Source: an uncultured Porphyromonadaceae bacterium
GTDB taxonomy: Bacteria > Bacteroidota > Bacteroidia > Bacteroidales > Muribaculaceae
Assembly: GCA_947178165.1 (NCBI GenBank)
Contig: CAMWXH010000008.1
Coordinates: forward strand, 1-55,203
Length of the DNA stretch: 55,203 bases
Direction of reading: 5' to 3'
Shown here: piece after piece, positions 25,648 through 31,981 of the stretch
How positions within the stretch are numbered: position 1 is the stretch's first letter
Layout of the letters: each line of letters begins with the position of its first letter
The notes under the pieces: generated by a model
Database searches by the model: none
Told to the model about the DNA's origin: nothing
Seen by the model: the letters and a program-made list of their open reading frames with translations, nothing else
Program-made: the position numbers and the translations under genes

Positions 25648-27033
25648 ATGCTTAAGAGAAAGATATATAATTATTTATCTTCTTGGAAAAATACTTTGGG
25701 ACGAAAACCTTTAGTTATAAAGGGTGTGCGTCAATGCGGAAAGACTTATATTGTTCGTAAATTTGCGGAGGAGAATTATGATAATGTTGTGTATATGAAT
25801 TTTATTCTTGAGCCGGACAAGAAATTAGCATTTAAAGGCAATTTGGATGTTGATACGATAATTCTGAATCTTTCTGCATTAATAAATAATAGTCGGTTTG
25901 TTAGCGGACGTACGTGTATTATTCTGGATGAAATCCAAGAATGTAAGGAGGCGAGGACAGCTCTAAAATCATTTCAAATAGATGGCCGTTTTGATGTGAT
26001 AGCCACAGGTTCCCTTTTAGGTGTTCAAGGATATGGAAACCGAAAAAATAAGGTGAAGGAAGGAGAGGATTCTGTTCCGGTAGGTTATGAAACTATTGTT
26101 GAGATGCATCCCTTGGATTTTGAAGAATTTTTATGGGCTAATGGTATTCAATCGTCTATAATAGATGTGATAAAATCATGTTTCGAACGCGAGGAGGCTG
26201 TTCCGGAAGGTATTCATAAGGCCATGATGGAATTGCTTTATAGATATGTCATAGTCGGAGGTCTTCCGGAGGTGGTTAACTGTTTTCTTGAAACAAAGAA
26301 TATAGAGCTGATTTATAACACACAACAAAGTCTTATTGCCGAATATATAGAAGATATGGTTAAATATGCAGATGATGCGGATAAACCCCATATACGAGAA
26401 TGCTTTGAATCGATACCAAAGCAATTGGCAAAGGAAAATAAGAAGTTCCAATATTCTGTTGTTAAAAAAGGAGGACGTTCGTCTCAATATCTTGGTAGCC
26501 TTCAATGGTTGGAGGATGCAGGTATCGCAGAAAGATGCTATAATACGTCAATCCCGGAACTCCCATTGAGTGGGAGTGCAATTCAGGATTGTTTCAAGGT
26601 CTATACTACCGATATAGGGATATTGATGGGGATGTTGGATTATGGTACTCAAGCGGATATTTTAAAAGGAAATCTCCTTGGGTATAAAGGGGCAATATAT
26701 GAAAATCTTATGGCAGATTTTTTATGTAAATCAGATCAATCGCTATATTACTTTCATAAGGACTCCGGTCTTGAGATTGATTTCTTGGTTAGATTTAAAA
26801 GGGAATGTGTGTTGATTGAAATTAAAGCGAAAAGCGGCAAAGCTAAGAGCATGTCCTCTATTCTAAAAAACAAACAAATATATCATGTAAACAATGGTAT
26901 AAAGTTAGGTCAGTATAATGTAGGCCGGGAAGGAGATATTTTAACTATCCCGTTATATATGGGTTTCCTGATTCAGGAAAAACTTCAAGATATAATTATT
27001 CCTGATATTGATCTGAGTTTGATAAGAAATTAG
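25648..27033 (+). CDS. AAA ATPase with DUF4143 C-terminal domain
   Basis: 461 aa from the ATG at 25648; a TTG at 25627 in frame would add seven residues. Walker A is GVRQCGKT and Walker B CIILDEIQ, followed by an ATGSLLG sensor-1 region. Together these are the AAA_14 pattern. The C-terminal third is DUF4143, with a restriction-endonuclease-like motif (Asp in LEIDFLVR, then IEIKAKSG). This is a common Bacteroidales family of many paralogues with no settled function; roles in defence or DNA/RNA handling have been suggested. Base composition is clearly more AT-rich than the ABC-F gene before it. A 25-bp repeat of the ABC-F 3' end follows the gene, so this looks like a single-gene insert. Confidence 0.9.
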   Translation: MLKRKIYNYLSSWKNTLGRKPLVIKGVRQCGKTYIVRKFAEENYDNVVYMNFILEPDKKLAFKGNLDVDTIILNLSALINNSRFVSGRTCIILDEIQECKEARTALKSFQIDGRFDVIATGSLLGVQGYGNRKNKVKEGEDSVPVGYETIVEMHPLDFEEFLWANGIQSSIIDVIKSCFEREEAVPEGIHKAMMELLYRYVIVGGLPEVVNCFLETKNIELIYNTQQSLIAEYIEDMVKYADDADKPHIRECFESIPKQLAKENKKFQYSVVKKGGRSSQYLGSLQWLEDAGIAERCYNTSIPELPLSGSAIQDCFKVYTTDIGILMGMLDYGTQADILKGNLLGYKGAIYENLMADFLCKSDQSLYYFHKDSGLEIDFLVRFKRECVLIEIKAKSGKAKSMSSILKNKQIYHVNNGIKLGQYNVGREGDILTIPLYMGFLIQEKLQDIIIPDIDLSLIRN

Positions 27034-27076
27034 GGTCAATAGAAAATATTTAATAATGCAAGAAGCACATCTGCTC

Positions 27077-27101
27077 CTCTTGGAACTAATGGAGAAAGAG
27101 G
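27077..27101 (+). repeat. 25-bp direct repeat, right copy (orphan ABC-F 3' end)
   Basis: Second copy of the repeat at 25452-25476. It encodes LLELMEKEG then a TAG in the same frame as the ABC-F end, but no ABC-F gene precedes it. It marks the right border of the inserted AAA/DUF4143 segment. Confidence 0.85.
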
Positions 27102-27116
27102 GGTAGAAACTAAAAA

Positions 27117-27151
27117 ATGGTGTGTCAATATGCTAAAATTTGACACACCAT
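27117..27151. terminator. 12-bp hairpin, copy of the terminator at 30509
   Basis: ATGGTGTGTCAA (27117-27128) pairs with TTGACACACCAT (27140-27151) around an 11-nt loop, then CCTTTT. It is A-rich before and T-rich after, so it can work on both strands. Together with the adjacent pseudogene end it is a partial duplicate of 30509-30650. Confidence 0.7.
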
Positions 27152-27180
27152 CCTTTTAAGTAAAGATTGGATTAGCGGTT

Positions 27181-27244
27181 TAAATGGTGATTTTTAAAGA
27201 CTCCTTTCCAATTCTGAGAATATAAATTCGTTTGCCGGGAACCT
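27181..27244 (-). pseudogene. Remnant C-terminus of a cohesin-like secreted protein
   Basis: On the minus strand this encodes VPGKRIYILRIGKESLKITI and TAA, which matches the last 20 residues of the 30581 gene (VPGKGIYILRIGNESLKITI) with two changes. Upstream of it the similarity stops and the Abi gene begins. It is therefore the stub of a duplicated or replaced surface-protein gene. Confidence 0.8.
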
Positions 27245-27251
27245 TCATATT

Positions 27252-27914
27252 TTATGAGAGACCCAGAGATTTATTTATTTCATTACATACTTCGGGAAAT
27301 CGGTCGGACTGAGCAATCCAAAGTGGTAAGTCTTTGTTAATCCATCCTAATATTTGGATAAGTTCAGTATGAATAGCGCGAACATGATTAATATTCCAGC
27401 AAATAGCTTCATTATGGAAGATTCGATTCCTGAAATTACGAAAACGGTTAAGTGGCGCAGAAACATTTTTACGTTGACGTATGTTCTTCGGCATATAAGG
27501 GAATGCTTTACGTAAATCTTTCCACAATACTCTTTCATATTCGCTGTTTAGCAATGATACCCAAAATCCCAATGTCAATTCTGCGATAATTTTTGATGGT
27601 GTAACAGTCTCGTGTCTGCCTGATATATGATGTGTGGCGAGGGTGATATATTTATTCAGAGGTCTTAACCCAGGGGTAGTTGGAAAAATGGCATACCAAT
27701 CATCTCTACCTGTCATTTTACGCAACTCTCGGCTGATGGCATTTCTTAAGGCAACCTCTAATACAGAGAGGGAGACATACATTGATTCTGACAATTCCAA
27801 ATTGCATTTGTAATGTAGCATTGCACGTGCCGGATCAGTTGGATACTTATCAAAATATTTTGCCATTCTTTCACTTGAAAAAATTTTCTCAAAGAAATCT
27901 TTGTTAAGTTCCAT
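27252..27914 (-). CDS. Abi-family (Abi_2-like) HEPN protein, abortive-infection candidate
   Basis: 220 aa, all helical by composition. It carries ALRNAISRELRK and, near residue 160, RNFRNRIFHNE, the Rx4-6H signature of HEPN ribonucleases as in AbiD/AbiF-like proteins. Such proteins cleave RNA when phage infect. The motif is intact, so a working toxin or effector is plausible. The promoter is not obvious: the nearest minus-strand -7 is TAAATTTG at 28130-28137, which would give a ~210-nt leader. A consensus + strand promoter lies inside codons 1-5 and reads antisense across that leader. Confidence 0.75.
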   Translation of the reverse strand: MELNKDFFEKIFSSERMAKYFDKYPTDPARAMLHYKCNLELSESMYVSLSVLEVALRNAISRELRKMTGRDDWYAIFPTTPGLRPLNKYITLATHHISGRHETVTPSKIIAELTLGFWVSLLNSEYERVLWKDLRKAFPYMPKNIRQRKNVSAPLNRFRNFRNRIFHNEAICWNINHVRAIHTELIQILGWINKDLPLWIAQSDRFPEVCNEINKSLGLS

Positions 27915-27930
27915 ATATTTTGTAATTTTG
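27900..27930 (+). promoter_or_regulatory. Consensus promoter of antisense small RNA, copy 1
   Basis: TTTG (27900-27903), 19 nt, TAATTTTG (27923-27930): a perfect match. It overlaps the Abi start codon and points away from it. Confidence 0.7.
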
Positions 27931-27935
27931 TAGAG

Positions 27936-27994
27936 CCGTCCCGGTAATTCCTCTCCCTGATATTCAGATGCAGGTGATGAATCCGGGTTTTTTT
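27936..27994 (+). ncRNA. Putative ~60-nt small RNA, copy 1, antisense to Abi leader
   Basis: Starts about 6 nt after a consensus -7. CCCGG (27940-27944) and ATTC (27947-27950) pair with GAAT (27979-27982) and CCGGG (27983-27987), leaving a 2-nt bulge. An inner CCTG/CAGG stem is possible (27956-27959, 27971-27974). Seven T residues follow, making an intrinsic terminator. No ORF of useful size lies within. It is fully complementary to the 5' untranslated part of the Abi mRNA. A second copy is at 29848. The rest of this 333-nt gap (to 28247) is AT-rich, with no other gene seen. Confidence 0.6.
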
Positions 27995-28247
27995 ATTTTG
28001 TAGCTATTATGAATTCAGTGGAGTGTGCCACTTCTTTATATTTTATATTGTATTTGCAATCCCCAATGATATAAATTATAAAGAATGGTACCACTTGAGC
28101 AAAATGTATATTTTCCTTGTTTCTTAATACAAATTTACAAAATTTTCCTGTAATTGCTAATTAATCTGTAGAATTATAGGAAAGGATATCTCTGCAATAG
28201 ATAGTTGAGACAGGATAGAGGCTGATAACCCTAATATATAATTCAAT

Positions 28248-28889
28248 ATGAATCCAAAAGCAATATTTTTTCTTTTCTGTTTTATTTTTGTCATTCAGGG
28301 ATATGCTCAAAAAACTGACTGGCGAAATTTAGATAAAATAGAATTTACTGGGAGTGATTTAATTTCTCCGCTATCTCTTGTTTATCGGTTGGATGAATTT
28401 GAAAGGCAGGTTCAAAATGATTTGGATGGTGATGGAGTTGAAGAGTCACTATTGTTTATATGTGGATTCAAGGGAGAAAAAGAAGCCTGGGGAATCGAAT
28501 TTTGTAAAGATGGCTATTTATTGGATCAATATTTATTTGATGATATAGAAGAAATTTCATCGACTGCCAAGTTAGAGGAAGTTAAATTTCAATTATCTTT
28601 ACATGATTTTGATAATGACAACGTTCCTGAAATCATTATAACTTATGGAGATGACCCTGATTTTGCTATGGCAGGAAAGATCTTTAAAATATGTGGAAGG
28701 GGTGTAAAACTGAACGATACGCATGCTTCTGAACTAAAAGGGTGGCTAAGGGAAGTTGGGAATTTTGGAACATATAAGGGTTATTGGAGAGCTGAGGGTA
28801 ATTTGCTCTATACGTCTTCTTTAACAGGAGGTTACGGTGATATTATACAGGTATATGTAGATTCTGAACTGCGAAACATATCTGATTAA
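28248..28889 (+). CDS. Exported protein with FG-GAP/VCBS-like calcium-loop motifs
   Basis: 213 aa with a signal peptide (MNPKAIFFLFCFIFVIQ, cleavage near GYAQ). Two DxDxDG-like loops, DLDGDGVEESLLF and DFDNDNVPEIIITYGDD, each followed by a hydrophobic strand, are the pattern of integrin-alpha/VCBS repeats, which bind Ca2+ in beta-propeller blades. With only about two blades it is too short for a full propeller. AT-rich compared with core genes. Function unknown. A hairpin ~115 nt downstream may end transcription. Confidence 0.75.
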   Translation: MNPKAIFFLFCFIFVIQGYAQKTDWRNLDKIEFTGSDLISPLSLVYRLDEFERQVQNDLDGDGVEESLLFICGFKGEKEAWGIEFCKDGYLLDQYLFDDIEEISSTAKLEEVKFQLSLHDFDNDNVPEIIITYGDDPDFAMAGKIFKICGRGVKLNDTHASELKGWLREVGNFGTYKGYWRAEGNLLYTSSLTGGYGDIIQVYVDSELRNISD

Positions 28890-29006
28890 AAATTCAGAAT
28901 TTCTGTACAATATTCTTTTTCTCTTCCAACTGATATTTTTGAGCAACTTATTTTGATATTTACTATCTTCAAATTTTATTGGACAGCAATAAAAAATTTG
29001 ACAAAA

Positions 29007-29034
29007 AAGGGCGTATCGTAGCAGATACATCCTT
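29007..29034 (-). terminator. Hairpin ending the small minus-strand operon
   Basis: AAGG (29007-29010) and GTATC (29012-29016) pair with GATAC (29023-29028 region) and CCTT (29031-29034), with a short mismatch between them. Read on the minus strand it is followed by six T residues. It resembles the hairpin at 39389-39416 in sequence. Confidence 0.55.
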
Positions 29035-29138
29035 AAAAATGGTATAATCCATATCTTGAATATAGAGACGTGATGAGGCGTTGTTGCTTATCCTCTATAT
29101 CCTCCGTGTCTTTCTTCACCAACATATAAATACTATTT

Positions 29139-29408
29139 TCAGGAATATGGAAATACCGCCCTTACTCCTAACTGCCCATGAGCCAGAGAATATTTGTCAT
29201 ACGGACTTTTCCTATCTCTGCTTGCATAAAACTTAACCGCAATAATTTCATCAATTATCTCAGCGCAAATGATGTATTTTAATCTGCAGAATTGTGCTGT
29301 TCGTTGGTCAATAAACTCAATAAAGCATACATATACGTATGCTTTATCAAAAGAGCCGTCGTGTGACGGCTCGGTTTGTACGAATCTGAGTTTAACGGGA
29401 TGCTTCAT
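29139..29408 (-). CDS. Small protein of unknown function, second gene of a two-gene unit
   Basis: 89 aa, with the start overlapping the preceding stop as ATGA. Mixed alpha/beta composition with two hydrophobic strands (YVYVCFIEFI and YIICAEIIDEIIAVKFYA). No family is recognised. A consensus promoter upstream, a Shine-Dalgarno-like AAGGAA before the first gene and a terminator downstream argue that it is real. Toxin-antitoxin-like size and overlap are suggestive only. Confidence 0.55.
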   Translation of the reverse strand: MKHPVKLRFVQTEPSHDGSFDKAYVYVCFIEFIDQRTAQFCRLKYIICAEIIDEIIAVKFYASRDRKSPYDKYSLAHGQLGVRAVFPYS

Positions 29409-29596
29409 GGAATAATGATGGCGGTAGCATCATAATGGCAAAATCTTCCCTGTACCACCCTCTCTGCCTTTCCTAAAGGATGGGACGCAGGAACAGGAGT
29501 GGCATCAGTGATAAGATGCCATTTTCTTTGTTTACGGAGTGAATAGGACATGCCGCGCCTCCGTTTCTGATCCATTGATTTTAATAAACTTCCCAT
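29405..29596 (-). CDS. Small basic protein of unknown function, first gene of a two-gene unit
   Basis: 63 aa. Basic N-terminal half (KSMDQKRRRGMSYSLRKQRKWH) and a neutral C-terminal half. AAGGAA lies 5 nt before the ATG. It overlaps the 89-aa gene by 4 nt. No family is recognised. A DNA- or RNA-binding role is conceivable from its charge, which is inference. Confidence 0.5.
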   Translation of the reverse strand: MGSLLKSMDQKRRRGMSYSLRKQRKWHLITDATPVPASHPLGKAERVVQGRFCHYDATAIIIP

Positions 29597-29645
29597 ATAA
29601 GTTCCTTTATATCTCCTTTCAACAAGTTGAATGTCTTTATGTTCA

Positions 29646-29677
29646 CAAAAATAGTAAATTAATACTTATCTTGCAAA
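29646..29677 (-). promoter_or_regulatory. Consensus promoter of the small two-gene unit
   Basis: On the minus strand TTTG (29674-29677), 20 nt, TATTTTTG (29646-29653). The predicted start near 29640 gives a ~43-nt leader to the 63-aa gene. The rest of the 29597-29806 gap is AT-rich with nothing else seen. Confidence 0.65.
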
Positions 29678-29778
29678 TAATTATTAAAAAAGGAAAGTAT
29701 AAAACTGTCTTTTCTTGAAATCTAAAAATAGGAAAGAAATAGTTTATATCCTTTTTGTTTTAAGAATTTGAAACAATC

Positions 29779-29826
29779 TTAAAACTCATAATTCACGCAG
29801 ACGTGTAAATCTTTGTTAAGTTCCAT
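29779..29826 (-). pseudogene. Remnant start of an Abi-like gene
   Basis: The minus strand reads MELNKDL, identical to the Abi start except Leu for Phe, then eight unrelated codons and TAA. It is the left edge of the duplicated element, so a second Abi gene was cut off here or only its start was copied. Confidence 0.65.
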
Positions 29827-29842
29827 ATTTTTTGTAACTTTG
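29812..29842 (+). promoter_or_regulatory. Consensus promoter of small RNA, copy 2
   Basis: TTTG (29812-29815), 19 nt, TAACTTTG (29835-29842). It differs from copy 1 only at a free position of the -7 and in the spacer. Confidence 0.7.
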
Positions 29843-29847
29843 TATAG

Positions 29848-29906
29848 CCGTCCCGGTAATTCCTCTCCCTGATATTCAGATACAGGTGATGAATCCGGGT
29901 TTTTTA
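29848..29906 (+). ncRNA. Putative ~60-nt small RNA, copy 2
   Basis: Same structure as copy 1: CCCGG (29852-29856) and ATTC (29859-29862) pair with GAAT (29891-29894) and CCGGG (29895-29899), then six T residues. One loop base differs (A for G). No gene follows on the + strand for 9 kb, so this copy is not a leader of anything. Confidence 0.6.
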
Positions 29907-29963
29907 TTTTGTAATCAACGCTATTACATCATTTTCTAATCGAGGTAAGTGATTTTCATCCAT
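29904..29963 (-). pseudogene. Truncated ORF after MNT gene, possible HEPN-partner stub
   Basis: A 19-codon frame (MDENHLPRLENDVIALITK) begins inside the last codons of the MNT gene and stops within the duplicated element. MNT antitoxins are usually followed by an overlapping HEPN toxin gene, so this may be the cut start of that partner. It is too short to identify. Confidence 0.3.
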
Positions 29964-30273
29964 AAATCAATTTTTTAGTATTGTCAAGCTCAGCCTTAAA
30001 ATAATAATTTTTGATTCCTTCCTCAATCACCATGTCAACTTTGCGTCCGAGAAGAGTCTCGAGGTCGTGAATGAAATCAAAAAAGAGATTGGCCCAATCG
30101 GTCTTTTCCGCTTCAATCTTTTCCTTATCGAAATCTACAGAGAAATCAATATCACTGTCGGAATTAAAGCGGTCGGTGAGAATTGAACCAAAGACATAAA
30201 GACACTTCACTTTATATTTTTTACAAAGTGAAGCTATCTTTTCTATGTTTAATTCTATCAGTTTCATATTCAA
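29956..30273 (-). CDS. Minimal nucleotidyltransferase (MNT, MntA-like antitoxin)
   Basis: 105 aa. The motif YVFGSILTDRFNSDSDIDFSVDF is the GS-x-SDxDL core of pol-beta-type minimal nucleotidyltransferases, and a third acidic strand follows (KVDMVI). MntA proteins AMPylate and neutralise HEPN toxins encoded next to them. No complete HEPN gene overlaps this one; the nearest is the Abi gene 2 kb away. It may be an orphan antitoxin left after loss of its toxin. A -7-like TACTTTTG on the minus strand (30306-30313) may drive it. Confidence 0.85.
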   Translation of the reverse strand: MNMKLIELNIEKIASLCKKYKVKCLYVFGSILTDRFNSDSDIDFSVDFDKEKIEAEKTDWANLFFDFIHDLETLLGRKVDMVIEEGIKNYYFKAELDNTKKLIYG

Positions 30274-30508
30274 TATTAAGTTTGAGCGAATAGCGTCATT
30301 CCTCCCAAAAGTAATTGGAGCTACGCCCTTATTCTCCGAACTTTCGGAGTATGCTTTTTGATTAGCTCATGAATTGTTGTGCGTTGCCAGATAAAAATGT
30401 TATGTCGATGTGCAATCCTCATGGTGTAAAATTAGTAAAATGCGCAGAATTTATCAAATATTCACCGTGTTTTTGTGGTGAATAAAGCAATCTTTTCCCG
30501 AATTCAAA
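30274..30508. other. Intergenic stretch without recognised gene
   Basis: AT-rich sequence between the MNT gene and the terminator at 30509. A short inverted repeat CTCCGAACTTTCGGAG (30334-30349) is visible. No credible ORF or RNA gene was seen. Confidence 0.5.
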
Positions 30509-30558
30509 AAAAGGATGGTGTGTCAAATTTTCGCATTTTGTTGACACACCATCCTTTT
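30509..30558. terminator. Perfect 18-bp bidirectional terminator
   Basis: AAAAGGATGGTGTGTCAA (30509-30526) pairs without mismatch to 30541-30558 across a 14-nt loop. A-run on the left and TTTT on the right suit termination in both directions. It ends the surface-protein operon read from the right. Confidence 0.8.
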
Positions 30559-30580
30559 AAGTGAAGATTGGATTAGCGGT

Positions 30581-31981
30581 TTAAATGGTGATTTTTAAAG
30601 ACTCATTTCCAATCCTGAGAATATAAATTCCTTTGCCGGGAACCTCGAATTTTACTTGTGAACCATTGGTTACGGCAGATCCCAATAGGCACCCGTAAAG
30701 AGAATAGAGGCTAATAATAACATCATCGGGTAAACCATTCACACAAAGGATACTATTTCTTGCCATAACGCTTATATGCTCAATAAAAGGTGAATCAACT
30801 TCTGATTTTACAGAAACTGTTACCTCACATTCAGCAAAGATTTCCGGATAATTCACGCAGTAGGCTTTGATTGTGGCCGTACCTTCAGAAATTGCCTTTC
30901 CTAAGCCATTGTCAGAAACGGTTATTACGCTTGTATCCGAGGAAGACCAAAGTATCCCTTTCTCATCAGCATCCTCCGGAAGGACTTCCGCTGTAAGCTG
31001 GAATGAGTCACCTTTCATAAGGACTAAGTGATTCTCAGATAACACCACAGAAGTGGGGAAAATCTCTTCAAATTCACCCTCTGCTGTGACAATTGTCTCC
31101 GTATCCGGAAGCACATATTCCATGGCATCAGCCATAGTGAATATCTGGTTCTTAATTTCCAATATTGAACTCTCGCCAATGTTTCTTGCAGCTGTAACTT
31201 CTACATAAAGGAGCGTCCCCTTATTCCCTGATAAAAGAGCATTAGATAATGAGAGGCATATAATTCTAATGCGTCCGTCAGGGAAAGCCTTTGTAGAAAG
31301 TATATGATCTGAAATACGAGCCGACGCCAGAGAAATAGATCTGTCAGATATTTTCAAGCCTTTGGGGGGATATAAATCTATCTGAAAAGCTGTGAAAGGA
31401 GTCTCGTTATCAAGTTCAATGGTTATGGATTTGGTTTCACCCACAGCTATGTCGAAATCAGGAGCAAAACATCTGTCAAAGTGAGTGGTTCCTATTTCCA
31501 GGGAGCAATCAGGAAACTCCACGTCCATATCCTTGGAGTCAACAAACAGAATATTATTCATTGTGATTATCCCTCCTTCAAAACCATCGGAAGCACGGAC
31601 TCCCAAGTAAGCCAACACTCCTGTGTTATCCTCAAATGGTTTGTGAGACAAGGAGAATGCACCAATCCTGACACTGTTATCACTTAATATTTTAGATACT
31701 TTGGTGAAACTCCTGTCGGCCCGGCTTGAAAGAGAAAAGTTAACGTTGTCGTTAGTCTGAACCAGCTCGAGGCCGTCGGGCAGGGTAATATCCGCCTGAA
31801 AGCCGAAGAAATCCTGTGAATTGTCCAGAATAAGGTTCAATTGCCTGGTCTCACCCGGTTCTATATTGATAGCTTCAATGTAGAAGCTATCGGACGCGGA
31901 GATTGCCGACACCGCTCCTAAGAGCAGTGTCAACAACATCAGCATGCGTCTTGTGAAAACATTTTTCATCTCCAATATCAT
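30581..31981 (-). CDS. Secreted protein with two cohesin-like domains, Big2 domain and T9SS-like C-terminus
   Basis: 466 aa. The ATG at 31981 overlaps the upstream stop; ATG at 31969 is an alternative. Signal peptide to about residue 30. Two successive cohesin-like beta-sandwiches (about 32-165 and 170-300) each open with an (E/D)xGET(R/K) strand and a later F-x-FQ-D-x-PPxGL pattern. A bacterial Ig-like Big2 domain follows (SVVLSENHLVLMKGDSFQL to WSSSDTSVITV). The last ~65 residues end in GIYILRIGNESLKITI, like type IX secretion sorting domains. It is co-transcribed behind a protein with a dockerin-like region, so a cohesin-dockerin interaction is possible. Confidence 0.85.
   Translation of the reverse strand: MILEMKNVFTRRMLMLLTLLLGAVSAISASDSFYIEAINIEPGETRQLNLILDNSQDFFGFQADITLPDGLELVQTNDNVNFSLSSRADRSFTKVSKILSDNSVRIGAFSLSHKPFEDNTGVLAYLGVRASDGFEGGIITMNNILFVDSKDMDVEFPDCSLEIGTTHFDRCFAPDFDIAVGETKSITIELDNETPFTAFQIDLYPPKGLKISDRSISLASARISDHILSTKAFPDGRIRIICLSLSNALLSGNKGTLLYVEVTAARNIGESSILEIKNQIFTMADAMEYVLPDTETIVTAEGEFEEIFPTSVVLSENHLVLMKGDSFQLTAEVLPEDADEKGILWSSSDTSVITVSDNGLGKAISEGTATIKAYCVNYPEIFAECEVTVSVKSEVDSPFIEHISVMARNSILCVNGLPDDVIISLYSLYGCLLGSAVTNGSQVKFEVPGKGIYILRIGNESLKITI

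Larger units (their letters stand above)
27895..28002 (+). repeat. ~107-bp duplicated promoter-RNA-terminator element, copy 1
   Basis: Nearly identical to 29807-29913, with only a few substitutions and one base less in the T-run of copy 2. Identity starts at AAATCTTTGTTAAG, inside the Abi gene, and ends after ATTTTGTA. It carries the first codons of Abi on the minus strand, and a complete small-RNA unit on the plus strand. Confidence 0.9.
29807..29913 (+). repeat. ~107-bp duplicated promoter-RNA-terminator element, copy 2
   Basis: Partner of 27895-28002. Both promoter boxes, their spacing, the hairpin arms and the T-run are kept, although the Abi coding sequence beside it is lost. Confidence 0.9.

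Noticed and set aside
25477..27101. Insertion sequence
   Set aside because: There is a 25-bp flanking repeat but no transposase and no terminal inverted repeats, so I call it a cassette of unknown mechanism only.
27936..28247. Copy-1 hairpin as an attenuator of the 28248 gene
   Set aside because: The terminator lies ~250 nt before that gene, and copy 2 has no downstream + strand gene, so an independent small RNA fits better.
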